A stretch of 64,000 nucleotides of DNA from Lentzea fradiae. GTDB lineage: Bacteria; Actinomycetota; Actinomycetes; Mycobacteriales; Pseudonocardiaceae. The stretch's first letter is position 1. Each line of letters opens with the position of its first letter. Below are positions 27,584 to 34,592 of this stretch, in pieces. Where the stretch lies: contig NZ_FNCC01000018.1 of assembly GCF_900100955.1 (NCBI RefSeq), forward strand, positions 124,001 to 188,000, in the 5' to 3' direction. The translations under genes and the position numbers were made by a program. Below the pieces are notes generated by a model, which saw only the letters and a list, made by a program, of their open reading frames with translations, was not told the DNA's origin and did no database searches.

Positions 27584-28399
27584 TCAGGAGGTGCCGACGG
27601 TGACCATGCGGGAGTCAGCCCATGCTCGTGCGGCCTCGGCCATCTGCCGGTGCCAGTCCGACGGCTTGTGACTGACGATCTCGTCCCACAGGCGGATGTT
27701 GGCGAGGGCGAACACGTCGACGGCCGTTGGTGGCGCGTCTCGCCATGCACGAGCCTGCTGCACCTCTGCCTCGGCTTCGGCCGGGGTGTGGCCGGATGCG
27801 ATTAGCCAGATGATCAGACAGCAGGCGTCGATCCAGGCGGCGCCACGAGTGGGCCATGCCCAGTCGACCATGCGCACCGTTCCGTCGGGCGTGATGAGGA
27901 CGTTCGCCGGGTTGAAGTCCGTGTGCAGCAGGCTGCCACCAGCGAGAATCTCCGGGTCTTGACCGTCGAGGTACGACCGCCATCGCAGATGGTTTTTGAT
28001 CGGCAGGTCGGGGCAGCGCAACACGGCGAGAAGGTCGAGAGCCTCAGTCACCAACGGCAGGTCCGGTGATCCGGGGCTGTAGTCCGGGTGTCGCCCCTCG
28101 ACGTGCTCGAAGCCGAGGACGTTCCACCCCGCAACGTCTTCGATGTGCCACAGCAGTGCGGGCGCGATAGGCCACACATGAGCGTTGATCAGGGCCTCGC
28201 GACCTTGGGTGATCACGCCGGGCTGGTCAGTGCGGAGACCCTTCACGAACACGGTTCCCGACTCGGTCCGCAGGACCGCCGCGAGAGCCGAGTTGAGTCC
28301 CTCGGACACCGTGCGAGCCTTGAGAACCGGACCTGTGCGAGCGATCACCGCGGCGTGCAGAGCCTCCGGAAGGCTTTCCCAATCAGTCCGCTGCGGCAT
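27584..28399 (-). CDS. Aminoglycoside phosphotransferase-fold kinase
   Basis: The 271-residue protein starts at ATG 28399 with AAGGGAA upstream. It has the APH/choline kinase layout: N-lobe Lys in TVFVKGLR (K53), catalytic loop HTDFNPANVL (159-168) with Asp and Asn in place, and VDWAW (178-182) as the metal-binding Asp. So it should be an active phosphotransferase of small molecules or peptides. It is the last gene of the operon holding a radical SAM enzyme and a 43-residue peptide, 97 bases after the peptide gene. A role in peptide modification or self-protection is inference. Confidence 0.85.
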   Translation of the reverse strand: MPQRTDWESLPEALHAAVIARTGPVLKARTVSEGLNSALAAVLRTESGTVFVKGLRTDQPGVITQGREALINAHVWPIAPALLWHIEDVAGWNVLGFEHVEGRHPDYSPGSPDLPLVTEALDLLAVLRCPDLPIKNHLRWRSYLDGQDPEILAGGSLLHTDFNPANVLITPDGTVRMVDWAWPTRGAAWIDACCLIIWLIASGHTPAEAEAEVQQARAWRDAPPTAVDVFALANIRLWDEIVSHKPSDWHRQMAEAARAWADSRMVTVGTS

Positions 28400-28452
28400 G
28401 GATTTCCCTTGCGCTGCTCGGCTTTCGTTGCCGCCGAGGCTAGCGGAAACAG

Positions 28453-28487
28453 CGGGTGGTCAGACGCTCGCCGCGCCTGACCACCCG
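28453..28487 (-). terminator. Hairpin between peptide gene and kinase gene
   Basis: Arms 28453-28463 and 28477-28487 are 11-base perfect complements around a 13-base loop. The hairpin begins 9 bases after the peptide stop on the minus strand. Without a T-run it may act as a leaky terminator or stabilise the upstream message, as hairpins after RiPP precursor genes often do. Confidence 0.55.
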
Positions 28488-28495
28488 TTGACTCA

Positions 28496-28627
28496 TCAGG
28501 AGTACGGCGCGTCGTCCGATGCCGAACACGAGCATCGGTTGAACGTGCCGAGCTGCTCGACGTCGTCGACCATCTGCACCGCGTCTGCGGCGATGGGCAG
28601 CGGCTCCAGCTCGACAAGAATCGTCAT
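28496..28627 (-). CDS. Candidate RiPP precursor peptide, 43 residues
   Basis: ATG 28627 overlaps the radical SAM stop (ATGA) and is preceded by GGAGGGAAGG, a strong ribosome site. The peptide begins MTILVELEPLPIAADAV, has an acidic, leader-like middle (VDDVEQLGTFN) and ends in a short Cys/Ser segment, RCSCSASDDAPYS. The two Cys are the only ones. Its size, its position directly behind a SPASM-type radical SAM gene, and the Cys/Ser-rich tail all fit a modified-peptide precursor. I do not recognise a named family. Cleavage site and product are unknown. Confidence 0.7.
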   Translation of the reverse strand: MTILVELEPLPIAADAVQMVDDVEQLGTFNRCSCSASDDAPYS

Positions 28628-29745
28628 GACCTTCCCTCCTCTCCGTGCTGGCAGTAGCGGGACAAGGGGGCTTTCGCCTCTTGGTAAAGCTTGGCCAGCG
28701 GGCGGCATGTCGAGCAGGTGCCCGACAGAGCACAGCCGGAGCAACCGCCCGTACGCAGTTGCAGCGCGTCGGCGATCTCGCCGAGCCTGGTCAAGCCGTC
28801 GAGACCCTCGTCGAGCAACGACACGTGCTCGTCGCGCCCGATCTTGCAAATCGTGGCCTTGCCGTGCGGATCGGTGGCGAAATGCGTATGTCCTGCGCCG
28901 CACCCGGCGAACACGGTGCGCTTGCGCGGAAACTCCGTGGCCTGCGAGATCAGCGTTTCGCCGCCACCGTAGATCGTTGGCGAAATATTCGAATAGGTGG
29001 CGTAAGAGACACCGAGGTTTTCGGCGAACGCGCGCATTTCGTCCAGCTCGTGCGCATTGTGCCTAGTGATGACCAGGCTCAGGTTGAGCGGCAGTCCGGC
29101 CTCGCGAGCCGCAGCAATGCCACGACTGAATGCCTTGAACGACCCGCGACGGCGGGTGAGGCCGTCGTATGATTCCTCGGTGGCGCCGTACACGCTGACC
29201 GTGAGCCGATACGGGCGACGACCAGAGAAGAGGTCCAGCAACGGTTTGGAAGCAAGTCGCGAGCCGTTGGTCGCTACGGTGATCATCATCCCGTAGTCCC
29301 ACGCTCGTGCGTACACCTGCGGGAACAGCCGGTCAACGGTTGCCTCGCCGCCGGTGATCTGAAGCCACAAAACACCAGCGTCATGCATTACCTCGAGCAC
29401 TCGCTCGCGGTCGGGCCATTCGAGCCCCGAAAATTGCTTCAGACCGAGATAGCAGTGCTCACAGTCGTAATTACACCCGAGATTCACCTCATACGACGCA
29501 CGGCCGAACCCGTGAAGCGACGGCTCGCGCACCTTTACCGCCTGCGCGAGCGGCTCACCCGCAATATCAACGTCCCAGCGCTGACGCGCGGCGTCGACAA
29601 GCCACTGCGGGCACAGCTCGTTCGGGGACTTCGACGCGGTGAGCAACTCGCCGAACTTGGCCGAACCGATCTTTACGGCCCGCTGGTCATCCGGTTTCAG
29701 CACTAGGTAGTCGGTCAGGAATGGGCTTGCGATCAGCGCGTGCAT
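28624..29745 (-). CDS. Radical SAM/SPASM peptide maturase-like enzyme
   Basis: From ATG 29745 (GGGAGAGG upstream) the product is 373 residues. An N-terminal domain of about 80 residues comes first and could bind a leader peptide. The radical SAM motif CNYDCEHC lies at 91-98, the SAM-binding GGE in LQITGGEATVD, and the C-terminal SPASM region contributes Cys in GCGAGH, TICKIG, GGCSGCALSGTCSTC and YCQHG, enough for auxiliary iron-sulfur clusters. SPASM enzymes install thioether or C-C bonds in peptides. The overlapping peptide gene is the obvious candidate substrate. Confidence 0.88.
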   Translation of the reverse strand: MHALIASPFLTDYLVLKPDDQRAVKIGSAKFGELLTASKSPNELCPQWLVDAARQRWDVDIAGEPLAQAVKVREPSLHGFGRASYEVNLGCNYDCEHCYLGLKQFSGLEWPDRERVLEVMHDAGVLWLQITGGEATVDRLFPQVYARAWDYGMMITVATNGSRLASKPLLDLFSGRRPYRLTVSVYGATEESYDGLTRRRGSFKAFSRGIAAAREAGLPLNLSLVITRHNAHELDEMRAFAENLGVSYATYSNISPTIYGGGETLISQATEFPRKRTVFAGCGAGHTHFATDPHGKATICKIGRDEHVSLLDEGLDGLTRLGEIADALQLRTGGCSGCALSGTCSTCRPLAKLYQEAKAPLSRYCQHGEEGRS

Positions 29746-29784
29746 CAACCTCTCCCGTGGTGGGCGCTCGGCGTCCCGTGCACC

Positions 29785-29985
29785 TCAGCCACCGTCGGCA
29801 GCGAGGCAGACGGGACAAGCGTGTTCAGGGTCAACCGGCCTCTTCGGCGAGTAGATCGGCACGAACGGTTCGCGGTCGCACAAGGGGATAACTTCCCCAC
29901 CAGCGATCGACCGCGCCCGGTGCGCGTCGCCATCGCGCATCGACGCGTTGCGCCAGCGGTCGTCAGATTTGAGCGTGGCGGCCAT
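29785..29985 (-). CDS. Small protein with possible zinc-binding Cys
   Basis: The 66-residue protein is polar and ends in PEHACPVCLAADGG; with an earlier Cys in VIPLCDREPF it could bind a metal through CxnCxxC. Similar short proteins are seen in accessory regions of actinobacteria, but I cannot name a family. It lies 39 bases upstream of the radical SAM gene and 3 bases after the membrane protein gene, so it belongs to the same operon. Confidence 0.55.
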   Translation of the reverse strand: MAATLKSDDRWRNASMRDGDAHRARSIAGGEVIPLCDREPFVPIYSPKRPVDPEHACPVCLAADGG

Positions 29986-29988
29986 GTT

Positions 29989-30276
29989 CTAGGCCGCAAC
30001 CAGTTCGGGCAGCGTCCACACTGACGCGGCTGGGTCCCTCAGACGGACAGGCGACCTAGGGAACGGCCTTTCGGGTGAGATCGGGCGAGTTGTCTCGACC
30101 AACGCCTCTACCTCGGCCTTGATCCGTTCCTCAAGCTCGCCGACGGACATCGTTCCTTCCCCGGCTCCGGCGTGCTGCCCGTACGTCTTCGTGATGAACC
30201 ACGAGACCACCAGGGCAGCAACCGACAGCACTCCGAGCACGAAAACGGCCGTGAAGATGAGAGCGGTACCGAACAC
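29989..30276 (-). CDS. Small single-pass membrane protein
   Basis: GTG 30276 is preceded by AAGGAGAT and gives 95 residues. The N-terminus is one long hydrophobic helix (ALIFTAVFVLGVLSVAALVV). A charged region follows (SVGELEERIKAEVEALVETT) and then a Pro/Arg-rich tail. No known domain. It shares the minus-strand operon of the island; its job is unknown. Confidence 0.6.
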   Translation of the reverse strand: MFGTALIFTAVFVLGVLSVAALVVSWFITKTYGQHAGAGEGTMSVGELEERIKAEVEALVETTRPISPERPFPRSPVRLRDPAASVWTLPELVAA

Positions 30277-30313
30277 GTCGAAATCTCCTTGTGTCCCATA
30301 GGGCTCGTCGCGG

Positions 30314-30625
30314 CTACTGCCGCAGGTGGTCACCCGGCGGGGACCACTGGAAGCGCTGTTCGAACGCGACGGCGAGAGGTTCGAACGGCATCGAACGAAC
30401 AGGGCCACGCGCCATCGGCATCAGGGGGCTTTCCCACATCCGCTGAGGAGGCAGCCGAGTCGCAACCGCGTAGTCCTCGTGGAAGACGGCGACAACGTCG
30501 AGGTGCTGCCGATCCGAGCCCCAGCGCCAAAACTGCAACGCGTGGTCCACGCCGTCCCGATCGAGAAGGGGCAAGACGCCGAATCCGGCGCGCAGAAGGC
30601 GCTCGACATCTGGATGCGTGCTCAC
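30314..30625 (-). CDS. Conserved-looking small protein of unknown function
   Basis: GTG 30625 with AAGGGGA upstream gives 103 residues; a longer open frame to 30655 lacks a ribosome site. The protein has no membrane segment; HALQFWRWGSDRQHLDVVAV and FEQRFQW suggest a compact mixed fold. No family recognised. It is the first gene of the minus-strand operon. The 258 bases between it and the divergent DUF6879-side gene hold no supported gene and must contain both promoters. Confidence 0.55.
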   Translation of the reverse strand: MSTHPDVERLLRAGFGVLPLLDRDGVDHALQFWRWGSDRQHLDVVAVFHEDYAVATRLPPQRMWESPLMPMARGPVRSMPFEPLAVAFEQRFQWSPPGDHLRQ

Positions 30626-30883
30626 CGCGGTTCCCCTTCGAGTGGCGTGCGTCATTGCCGGCGCAGCTGCTGCGCCGGTGGAAGCGGAACTGGCGACCGC
30701 GTCCGTGTTCCCGTCGCCAGTTCCGCCCGATCACCATCTCGAACACCAAGCACGAACGCAAGCAATCCGAGCAATCTTGCGCATACTTGCCCCACTCGGC
30801 TTACGCGATGGCTACACAGAGCAGCATCCGAAGCCACAGGTCGCCCGGTATGGCGTTGACCCGGATGGCAATTGCGCAACAGG

Positions 30884-31129
30884 ATGCTTGCCGGTGCGCA
30901 ATCTCTGGAGGAGATCCTGAAACTGGAGTTCCTCGGCACGACCAGCAACAGCGGCTCGTGTCCGACCCTGTTCCTCACCGATCGCGGGACCTACGTAGTG
31001 CAGGGATACCGCGTCACGGACCCCGAGGCGATCGCAACCGCTGAAGCTCGTGAAGGCGGATTGCCCGACACCGAGACGCTCATCGAGATCCCGGTCGAGC
31101 TGCTGAAGTTCGCACCGCAGGGTGTGTGA
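30884..31129 (+). CDS. Small protein paired with DUF6879
   Basis: From ATG 30884 the product is 81 residues; TTG at 30872 would add four. The core reads EFLGTTSNSGSCPTLFLTDR then GTYVVQGYRVTDPEAIA, a pattern I associate with small proteins found just before DUF6879 genes in Streptomyces-like accessory loci. Its stop overlaps the DUF6879 start (TGATG), so the two are coupled. Function unknown. Confidence 0.65.
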   Translation: MLAGAQSLEEILKLEFLGTTSNSGSCPTLFLTDRGTYVVQGYRVTDPEAIATAEAREGGLPDTETLIEIPVELLKFAPQGV

Positions 31130-31653
31130 TGCCGGAACTGATCAGCGGCGCAGCGTTCGGCGCCCTCTTCCGCGAGTTCGAGAGTTCGGCTTGGCGATGG
31201 GAAGCGCAAGGCACCTACAACCAGCCCGACGAGGTCGAGCCGTGGCAACGATGGCGAGATGGTGTTCCTGTACTCGACGACCTCGAATGGCTGCGTTCAT
31301 GGCTTGACGACATCCGGGCCGCTACCGAGGTTGGCAAGGTCTTCCAACGGGTCCGGATGCTGACCGAGCCGTTGACGGAGTACCTGCGGTGGCAGATGGA
31401 AGTGACACCGGCGAACGTGGACGCCGGGGAGGAGATCCGCCTGCTCACGCAGGCTGCGGCATCGAGGCTGGCTCTACCGGAGCATGACTTCTGGATCTTC
31501 GATCGTGTCCGGGTTGCAGTACTCCACTACGGTCCTGGAGGACTCATAGGTGCAGAGATCGTGACCGAACCCGCTACGGTGGCGCGGTACGAGCAATGGC
31601 GCAAGATTGCTTGGGCCGAGGCAGTCTCGTATGAGGATTTCGTCAAGACCTAG
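31129..31653 (+). CDS. DUF6879 family protein
   Basis: The 174-residue protein (ATG 31129, or GTG 31126) has the DUF6879 pattern: FGALFREFESSAWRWEAQGTY, RMLTEPLTEYLRWQ, and DFWIFDRVRVAVLHYG. The mix of Trp and Arg residues is typical of the family. These genes stand next to XRE/DUF397 pairs in actinobacteria and have been proposed to be part of signalling or toxin-antitoxin-like sets, which is unproven. Confidence 0.8.
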   Translation: MPELISGAAFGALFREFESSAWRWEAQGTYNQPDEVEPWQRWRDGVPVLDDLEWLRSWLDDIRAATEVGKVFQRVRMLTEPLTEYLRWQMEVTPANVDAGEEIRLLTQAAASRLALPEHDFWIFDRVRVAVLHYGPGGLIGAEIVTEPATVARYEQWRKIAWAEAVSYEDFVKT

Positions 31654-31670
31654 CCACCAACGAGGAGCCC

Positions 31671-32549
31671 GTGAGCACGCCAGAGGAGCGCCGCGCCGAG
31701 TTCGCCGACGAACTTCGGCGGGTCCGGCAAGACGTCGCCAAGTTGAACGGCAAGGACTTCGCCGCTCGGTGTGGTTGGCATGCTTCGAAGGTCTCGAAGA
31801 TCGAAAACAAGCGTCAAGATCCCGACGACTCCGATGTCCTCGTATGGATGACCACGGCGGGGGCATCGGAGTCCGAGACCGAGCGCATGCGCGCATGGCT
31901 GCGCGGGATCAACATCGACGCGGCCTCGTGGAAACATCAGCTCCGCAAGGGACACAGCGACCGCCAGACCTACAGCAAGCAGGTTGAGGCGACCGCCAAA
32001 CGCATCCGCGTGTTCGAGCTGATCATCGTGCCAGGGCTTGTGCAGATCGCCGACTACGCGCGGTGGGTCTTCGACGCCGCTGCGAGGTTCCAGCGAGTCC
32101 CGATCGACACGGAAGAGGCGCTGAGCATCCGCATGCAGCGGCAGCACGCCCTCTACGACAACGCAAAAGAGATCGAGCTGCTCATCTGTGAGTCGGCGCT
32201 GCTCTACTACGTGTGTCCTCCAGAGGAGATGGTTGCGCAGATCGACAGACTGCTCGCCTTGCTCGGACTCCGCGTCAAGTTCGGCATCATTCCGTTGGGC
32301 ACCCGGCTTCCGGTCGTTCCGCCCAACGGCTTCTGGATAGTCGGCGAACGCGTGTTGATCGAGACCGTCGACACGGAGATCAACACCGAAACACCCTCCG
32401 ACATCGAGACCTACAACCGTCTGATGGACGAGTTGTGGACTGTGGCGGTGATGGGTAACGACGCTCGCAAGATCCTCGTTCGTTGCTCCGAGGCCGTTTC
32501 AGCCGCCGCCACGGCTGACAAAGTTCCGCCTCAGGAGGTAATCAGCTAG
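31671..32549 (+). CDS. XRE-family regulator with DUF5753 (WhiJ-like)
   Basis: GTG 31671 follows GAGGAG and gives 292 residues. The N-terminal helix-turn-helix covers about 10-75 (ELRRVRQDVAKLNGKDFAAR then GWHASKVSKIENKRQDPDDS). The larger C-terminal DUF5753 domain includes IIVPGLVQIADYARWVFDAA and GFWIVGERVLIETVD. The WhiJ-like family pairs with small DUF397 proteins, as here; the DUF397 start follows its stop at once. Confidence 0.88.
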   Translation: MSTPEERRAEFADELRRVRQDVAKLNGKDFAARCGWHASKVSKIENKRQDPDDSDVLVWMTTAGASESETERMRAWLRGINIDAASWKHQLRKGHSDRQTYSKQVEATAKRIRVFELIIVPGLVQIADYARWVFDAAARFQRVPIDTEEALSIRMQRQHALYDNAKEIELLICESALLYYVCPPEEMVAQIDRLLALLGLRVKFGIIPLGTRLPVVPPNGFWIVGERVLIETVDTEINTETPSDIETYNRLMDELWTVAVMGNDARKILVRCSEAVSAAATADKVPPQEVIS

Positions 32550-32747
32550 ATGGAACAGGTGCGCTTCAAGAAGTCGAGCTACAGCGGCGGAAGTCCCGAG
32601 GCATGCGTCGAAGTCGGGTTGGCGAGCGAGGGTGTTCACGTGCGCGACTCCAAGAACACGGCGAACGCGGTAACGCTGACGTTCGGGCCTGCCGCGTGGG
32701 CCGCCTTCATGTCCTCCCCGAGTGTCGCGGTCCCAACATCCGCCTGA
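32550..32747 (+). CDS. DUF397 family protein (BldB-like)
   Basis: The 65-residue protein has the DUF397 signature: FKKSSYSGGSPEACVEVGL, then VHVRDSKNTANAVTLTFGPA and AWAAFM. Its ATG immediately follows the XRE stop and CAGGAGG precedes it. BldB, needed for Streptomyces development, is in this family. It is likely the partner of the regulator upstream. Confidence 0.88.
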   Translation: MEQVRFKKSSYSGGSPEACVEVGLASEGVHVRDSKNTANAVTLTFGPAAWAAFMSSPSVAVPTSA

Positions 32748-32824
32748 CGGGCCGCGCCGAGCTTGCGGGGGTCGACCCACATCGGGTCGCCCCCCTTCGT
32801 CTCGGTTGGGCCTGCTGACCTCCG

Positions 32825-33052
32825 CTACGTGGCGACTCGGTCGGACCTCAGTCCCCGCGCTCGCGCGCTACGCAGCGCCAAGCCTCGGAAGTAAGCACGT
32901 CGGGCCAGCAGCGCCCGCCGTTCTCTCTGCTCAGGTGCAAGGTTCCGATGCGGATCGACTTGATCCTCGAAACGCTGTAGAGCTGCGCGTCGAGCTGGTT
33001 CCGTTCGCAATGCGAGATCTTTTGTGTTCGCCCATGACGCCAGCGATAGCCA
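32825..33052 (-). pseudogene. Truncated small conserved gene fused to integrase remnant
   Basis: The frame reads SWANTKDLALRTEPARRAAL then a helical region ending in LARRAYFRGLALRSARAR. This resembles the C-terminal two thirds of a common small actinobacterial protein (WA...TAPAR...RFE..VDP...RA...ARKAHF..LALKSA). Its N-terminus and start codon are missing: upstream, in the same frame, is the stop of the integrase remnant. A TTG inside could start a 61-residue product, but loss of the front is more likely. Confidence 0.5.
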
Positions 33053-33664
33053 TCAATCCGGCTTCACTACCGCCTGCATCCTGCCAACGGTGTAAAAAGT
33101 CATGCGGACGCGGTAAGCGTGCAGAGAGTCGGCGAGACCTGCTCGCTCACCAAGTCGGTTGAGCATCATTTTAATACCGTTGATCGACAGCGGTTTGCCG
33201 GTCCGGCGCGACAGCCAAAGGGCAGGGCCGAAGTCGGCGAGCGCCATATTGCGGAGTGCCTGAAGATCGGTACCCCTGCACGCCAGTAGAACCGCCGCGT
33301 GGTCCTCATCGCTCAATAAAGGAGTGAGCTTGTCCGGCACCTTCGGCGCCTCGGTCTCGTCGAACGGATTGCCGCCGGTGATCTGCTTCCGCTTCTTAAG
33401 CCACGTGATGTACACGCGCAGGTTGCGGTAATGGTGCGCCGCGTTCGCGGGCGAAGACTTGTCGACGATGTCGACGTGGAACGACTCGACGTCGTCCGGT
33501 TCGATGTCGTAGCCCTCGGTCTCAAGCCACTTCCGCCACCCCCGGGCGGTGTAGAGGTACCCCCTCAGCGTGTTGTCTGAGAGCCCCTGCGCCTTGAGTG
33601 ACTTGCGCCACCTCTCGGCCTGCATGTCCCACACAGCGGCGCTCGTGCACGTCGTCGTCCCCAT
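33053..33664 (-). pseudogene. Truncated tyrosine recombinase / integrase
   Basis: The 203-codon frame keeps the N-terminal SAM-like core-binding domain of phage-type integrases (SLKAQGLSDNTLRGYLYTAR, then HHYRNLRVYITWLKKRKQI) and NPFDETEAPKVPDKLTPLLS. The catalytic domain is broken. It jumps from DLQALRNMAL straight to LWLSRRTGKPLSINGIKMML, so the stretch with the first catalytic Arg is absent. It then ends at LHAYRVRMTF, where the HxxR-type motif is spoiled, and lacks the final His and the Tyr nucleophile. It therefore marks a dead mobile element beside tRNA-Ser. Confidence 0.8.
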
Positions 33665-33781
33665 GTCTCAACCTCAGTAACCGTGTTGTCACCGAGCGCC
33701 GCGCAAGCCACGGGTCCAGCCGCCCCCTCGTCCGACCCCCCGTTTTGGGCCGTCGAACCCCCGTCCGGTAAGGTTCTCCAC

Positions 33782-33866
33782 GGAGGATTCGCATAGCGGC
33801 CTAGTGCGCACGACTGGAAATCGTGTTGGGTTCACCCCCTCACGGGTTCAAATCCCGTATCCTCCG
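33782..33866 (+). tRNA. tRNA-Ser(GGA)
   Basis: Acceptor arms GGAGGAT (33782-33788) and ATCCTCC pair, with discriminator G at 33866. The anticodon stem CACGA/TCGTG holds loop CTGGAAA, giving anticodon GGA for Ser, with a long variable arm as in class II tRNAs and a GGTTCAAATC T-loop. No CCA is encoded. An integrase remnant lies just upstream. Confidence 0.95.
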
Positions 33867-33875
33867 CTCGCTGAC

Positions 33876-33906
33876 AGGGCGCCGGACGTTCAACGTCCGG
33901 CGCCCT
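33876..33906 (+). terminator. Terminator after tRNA-Ser(GGA)
   Basis: Arms 33876-33890 and 33892-33906 are perfect 15-base complements around one base (the real loop takes in a few pairs). It begins 10 bases after the tRNA and precedes the GPP34 gene. Confidence 0.75.
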
Positions 33907-33923
33907 TCGCGCGTTACGGTGAC

Positions 33924-34574
33924 ATGATGCTGCCAGAAGACCTGATGCTGCTGTTCGTCAACGGCCAGACCGGCAAGCTGCGCGTCGACTCGATCTCGGC
34001 GGACAACTCGCTCGCCGGCGCCCTGCTCATCGAGCTGGTCGAGTCGGGGCGCGTCGCGTTCGAGCCGGGCGGCAAGAAGCTCCAGGTGGTCGACCCTACG
34101 CCGCTGAGGAACCCGTTGCTGCAGGAGGCGCTCGGCCGGTTCGACAAGCCGATGAAGCCGCAGCGGGCCGTCGAGCGGCTGCGCAAGAAGGTGCGCGACA
34201 CCGTGGCCGCGGAGCTGGAGAGCCGGGGTGCGGTGCGCGTCGAGCACCGCAAGGTGCTCGGGATCTTCCCCGCCAGGAGCTACGTCGTCACCGACGAGGC
34301 CAGGGCGGACGAGGTGCGGAGGGTCGTCGGCGACGTCGCGCGCGGCTATCGCGGGGCGGACGCGCGCACCGGGTCGCTGATCACGTTGCTGCACGCGGTG
34401 AAGTCCGTGCACAAGGTCGTCGAGGGCGACAAGCGCGACCTGAACCGGCGGGCCAAGGACATCGCGGCCGGCAACTGGGCCGGTGACGCCGTGCGCAAGG
34501 CCGTCGAGGCGATCCAGGCGGGCGTGGTCGCCGCGGCGACCGCTTCCGCCGCTGCCGCGTCATCCGGCGGATGA
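33924..34574 (+). CDS. GPP34 family phosphoprotein
   Basis: The 216-residue protein starts at ATG 33924 (or 33927). It begins LPEDLMLLFVNGQTGKLRVD and has the GOLPH3/GPP34 pattern: an N-terminal helix, ALLIELVESGRVAFEPG, and the helical bundle with RRVVGDVARGYRGADARTGS and LITLLHAVKSVHKVV. Eukaryotic relatives bind phosphatidylinositol 4-phosphate; bacterial ones are abundant in actinobacteria and their role is unknown. An Ala-rich tail ends the chain. It stands alone, convergent with the nuclease gene. Confidence 0.85.
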   Translation: MMLPEDLMLLFVNGQTGKLRVDSISADNSLAGALLIELVESGRVAFEPGGKKLQVVDPTPLRNPLLQEALGRFDKPMKPQRAVERLRKKVRDTVAAELESRGAVRVEHRKVLGIFPARSYVVTDEARADEVRRVVGDVARGYRGADARTGSLITLLHAVKSVHKVVEGDKRDLNRRAKDIAAGNWAGDAVRKAVEAIQAGVVAAATASAAAASSGG

Positions 34575-34592
34575 CGCGGCAGCGGGAGCGGA

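Noticed and set aside
27183-27671. 162-codon plus-strand open frame across the kinase remnant and terminator
   Set aside because: Its first third is antisense to the kinase remnant, and its last third runs through the terminator hairpin and the tail of the intact kinase. Only the middle looks coding, and that is reported as a possible fragment.
28496-28627. Assignment of the 43-residue peptide to a known class (lanthipeptide, SCIFF/ranthipeptide, FxLD)
   Set aside because: No lanthionine synthetase is present, the Cys pattern and length do not match the six-Cys SCIFF layout, and the leader lacks an FxLD motif. I left the class open.
33665-33866. Intact integrative element with att sites at tRNA-Ser(GGA)
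   Set aside because: The integrase lacks catalytic residues, and no second copy of the tRNA end was found in the window.
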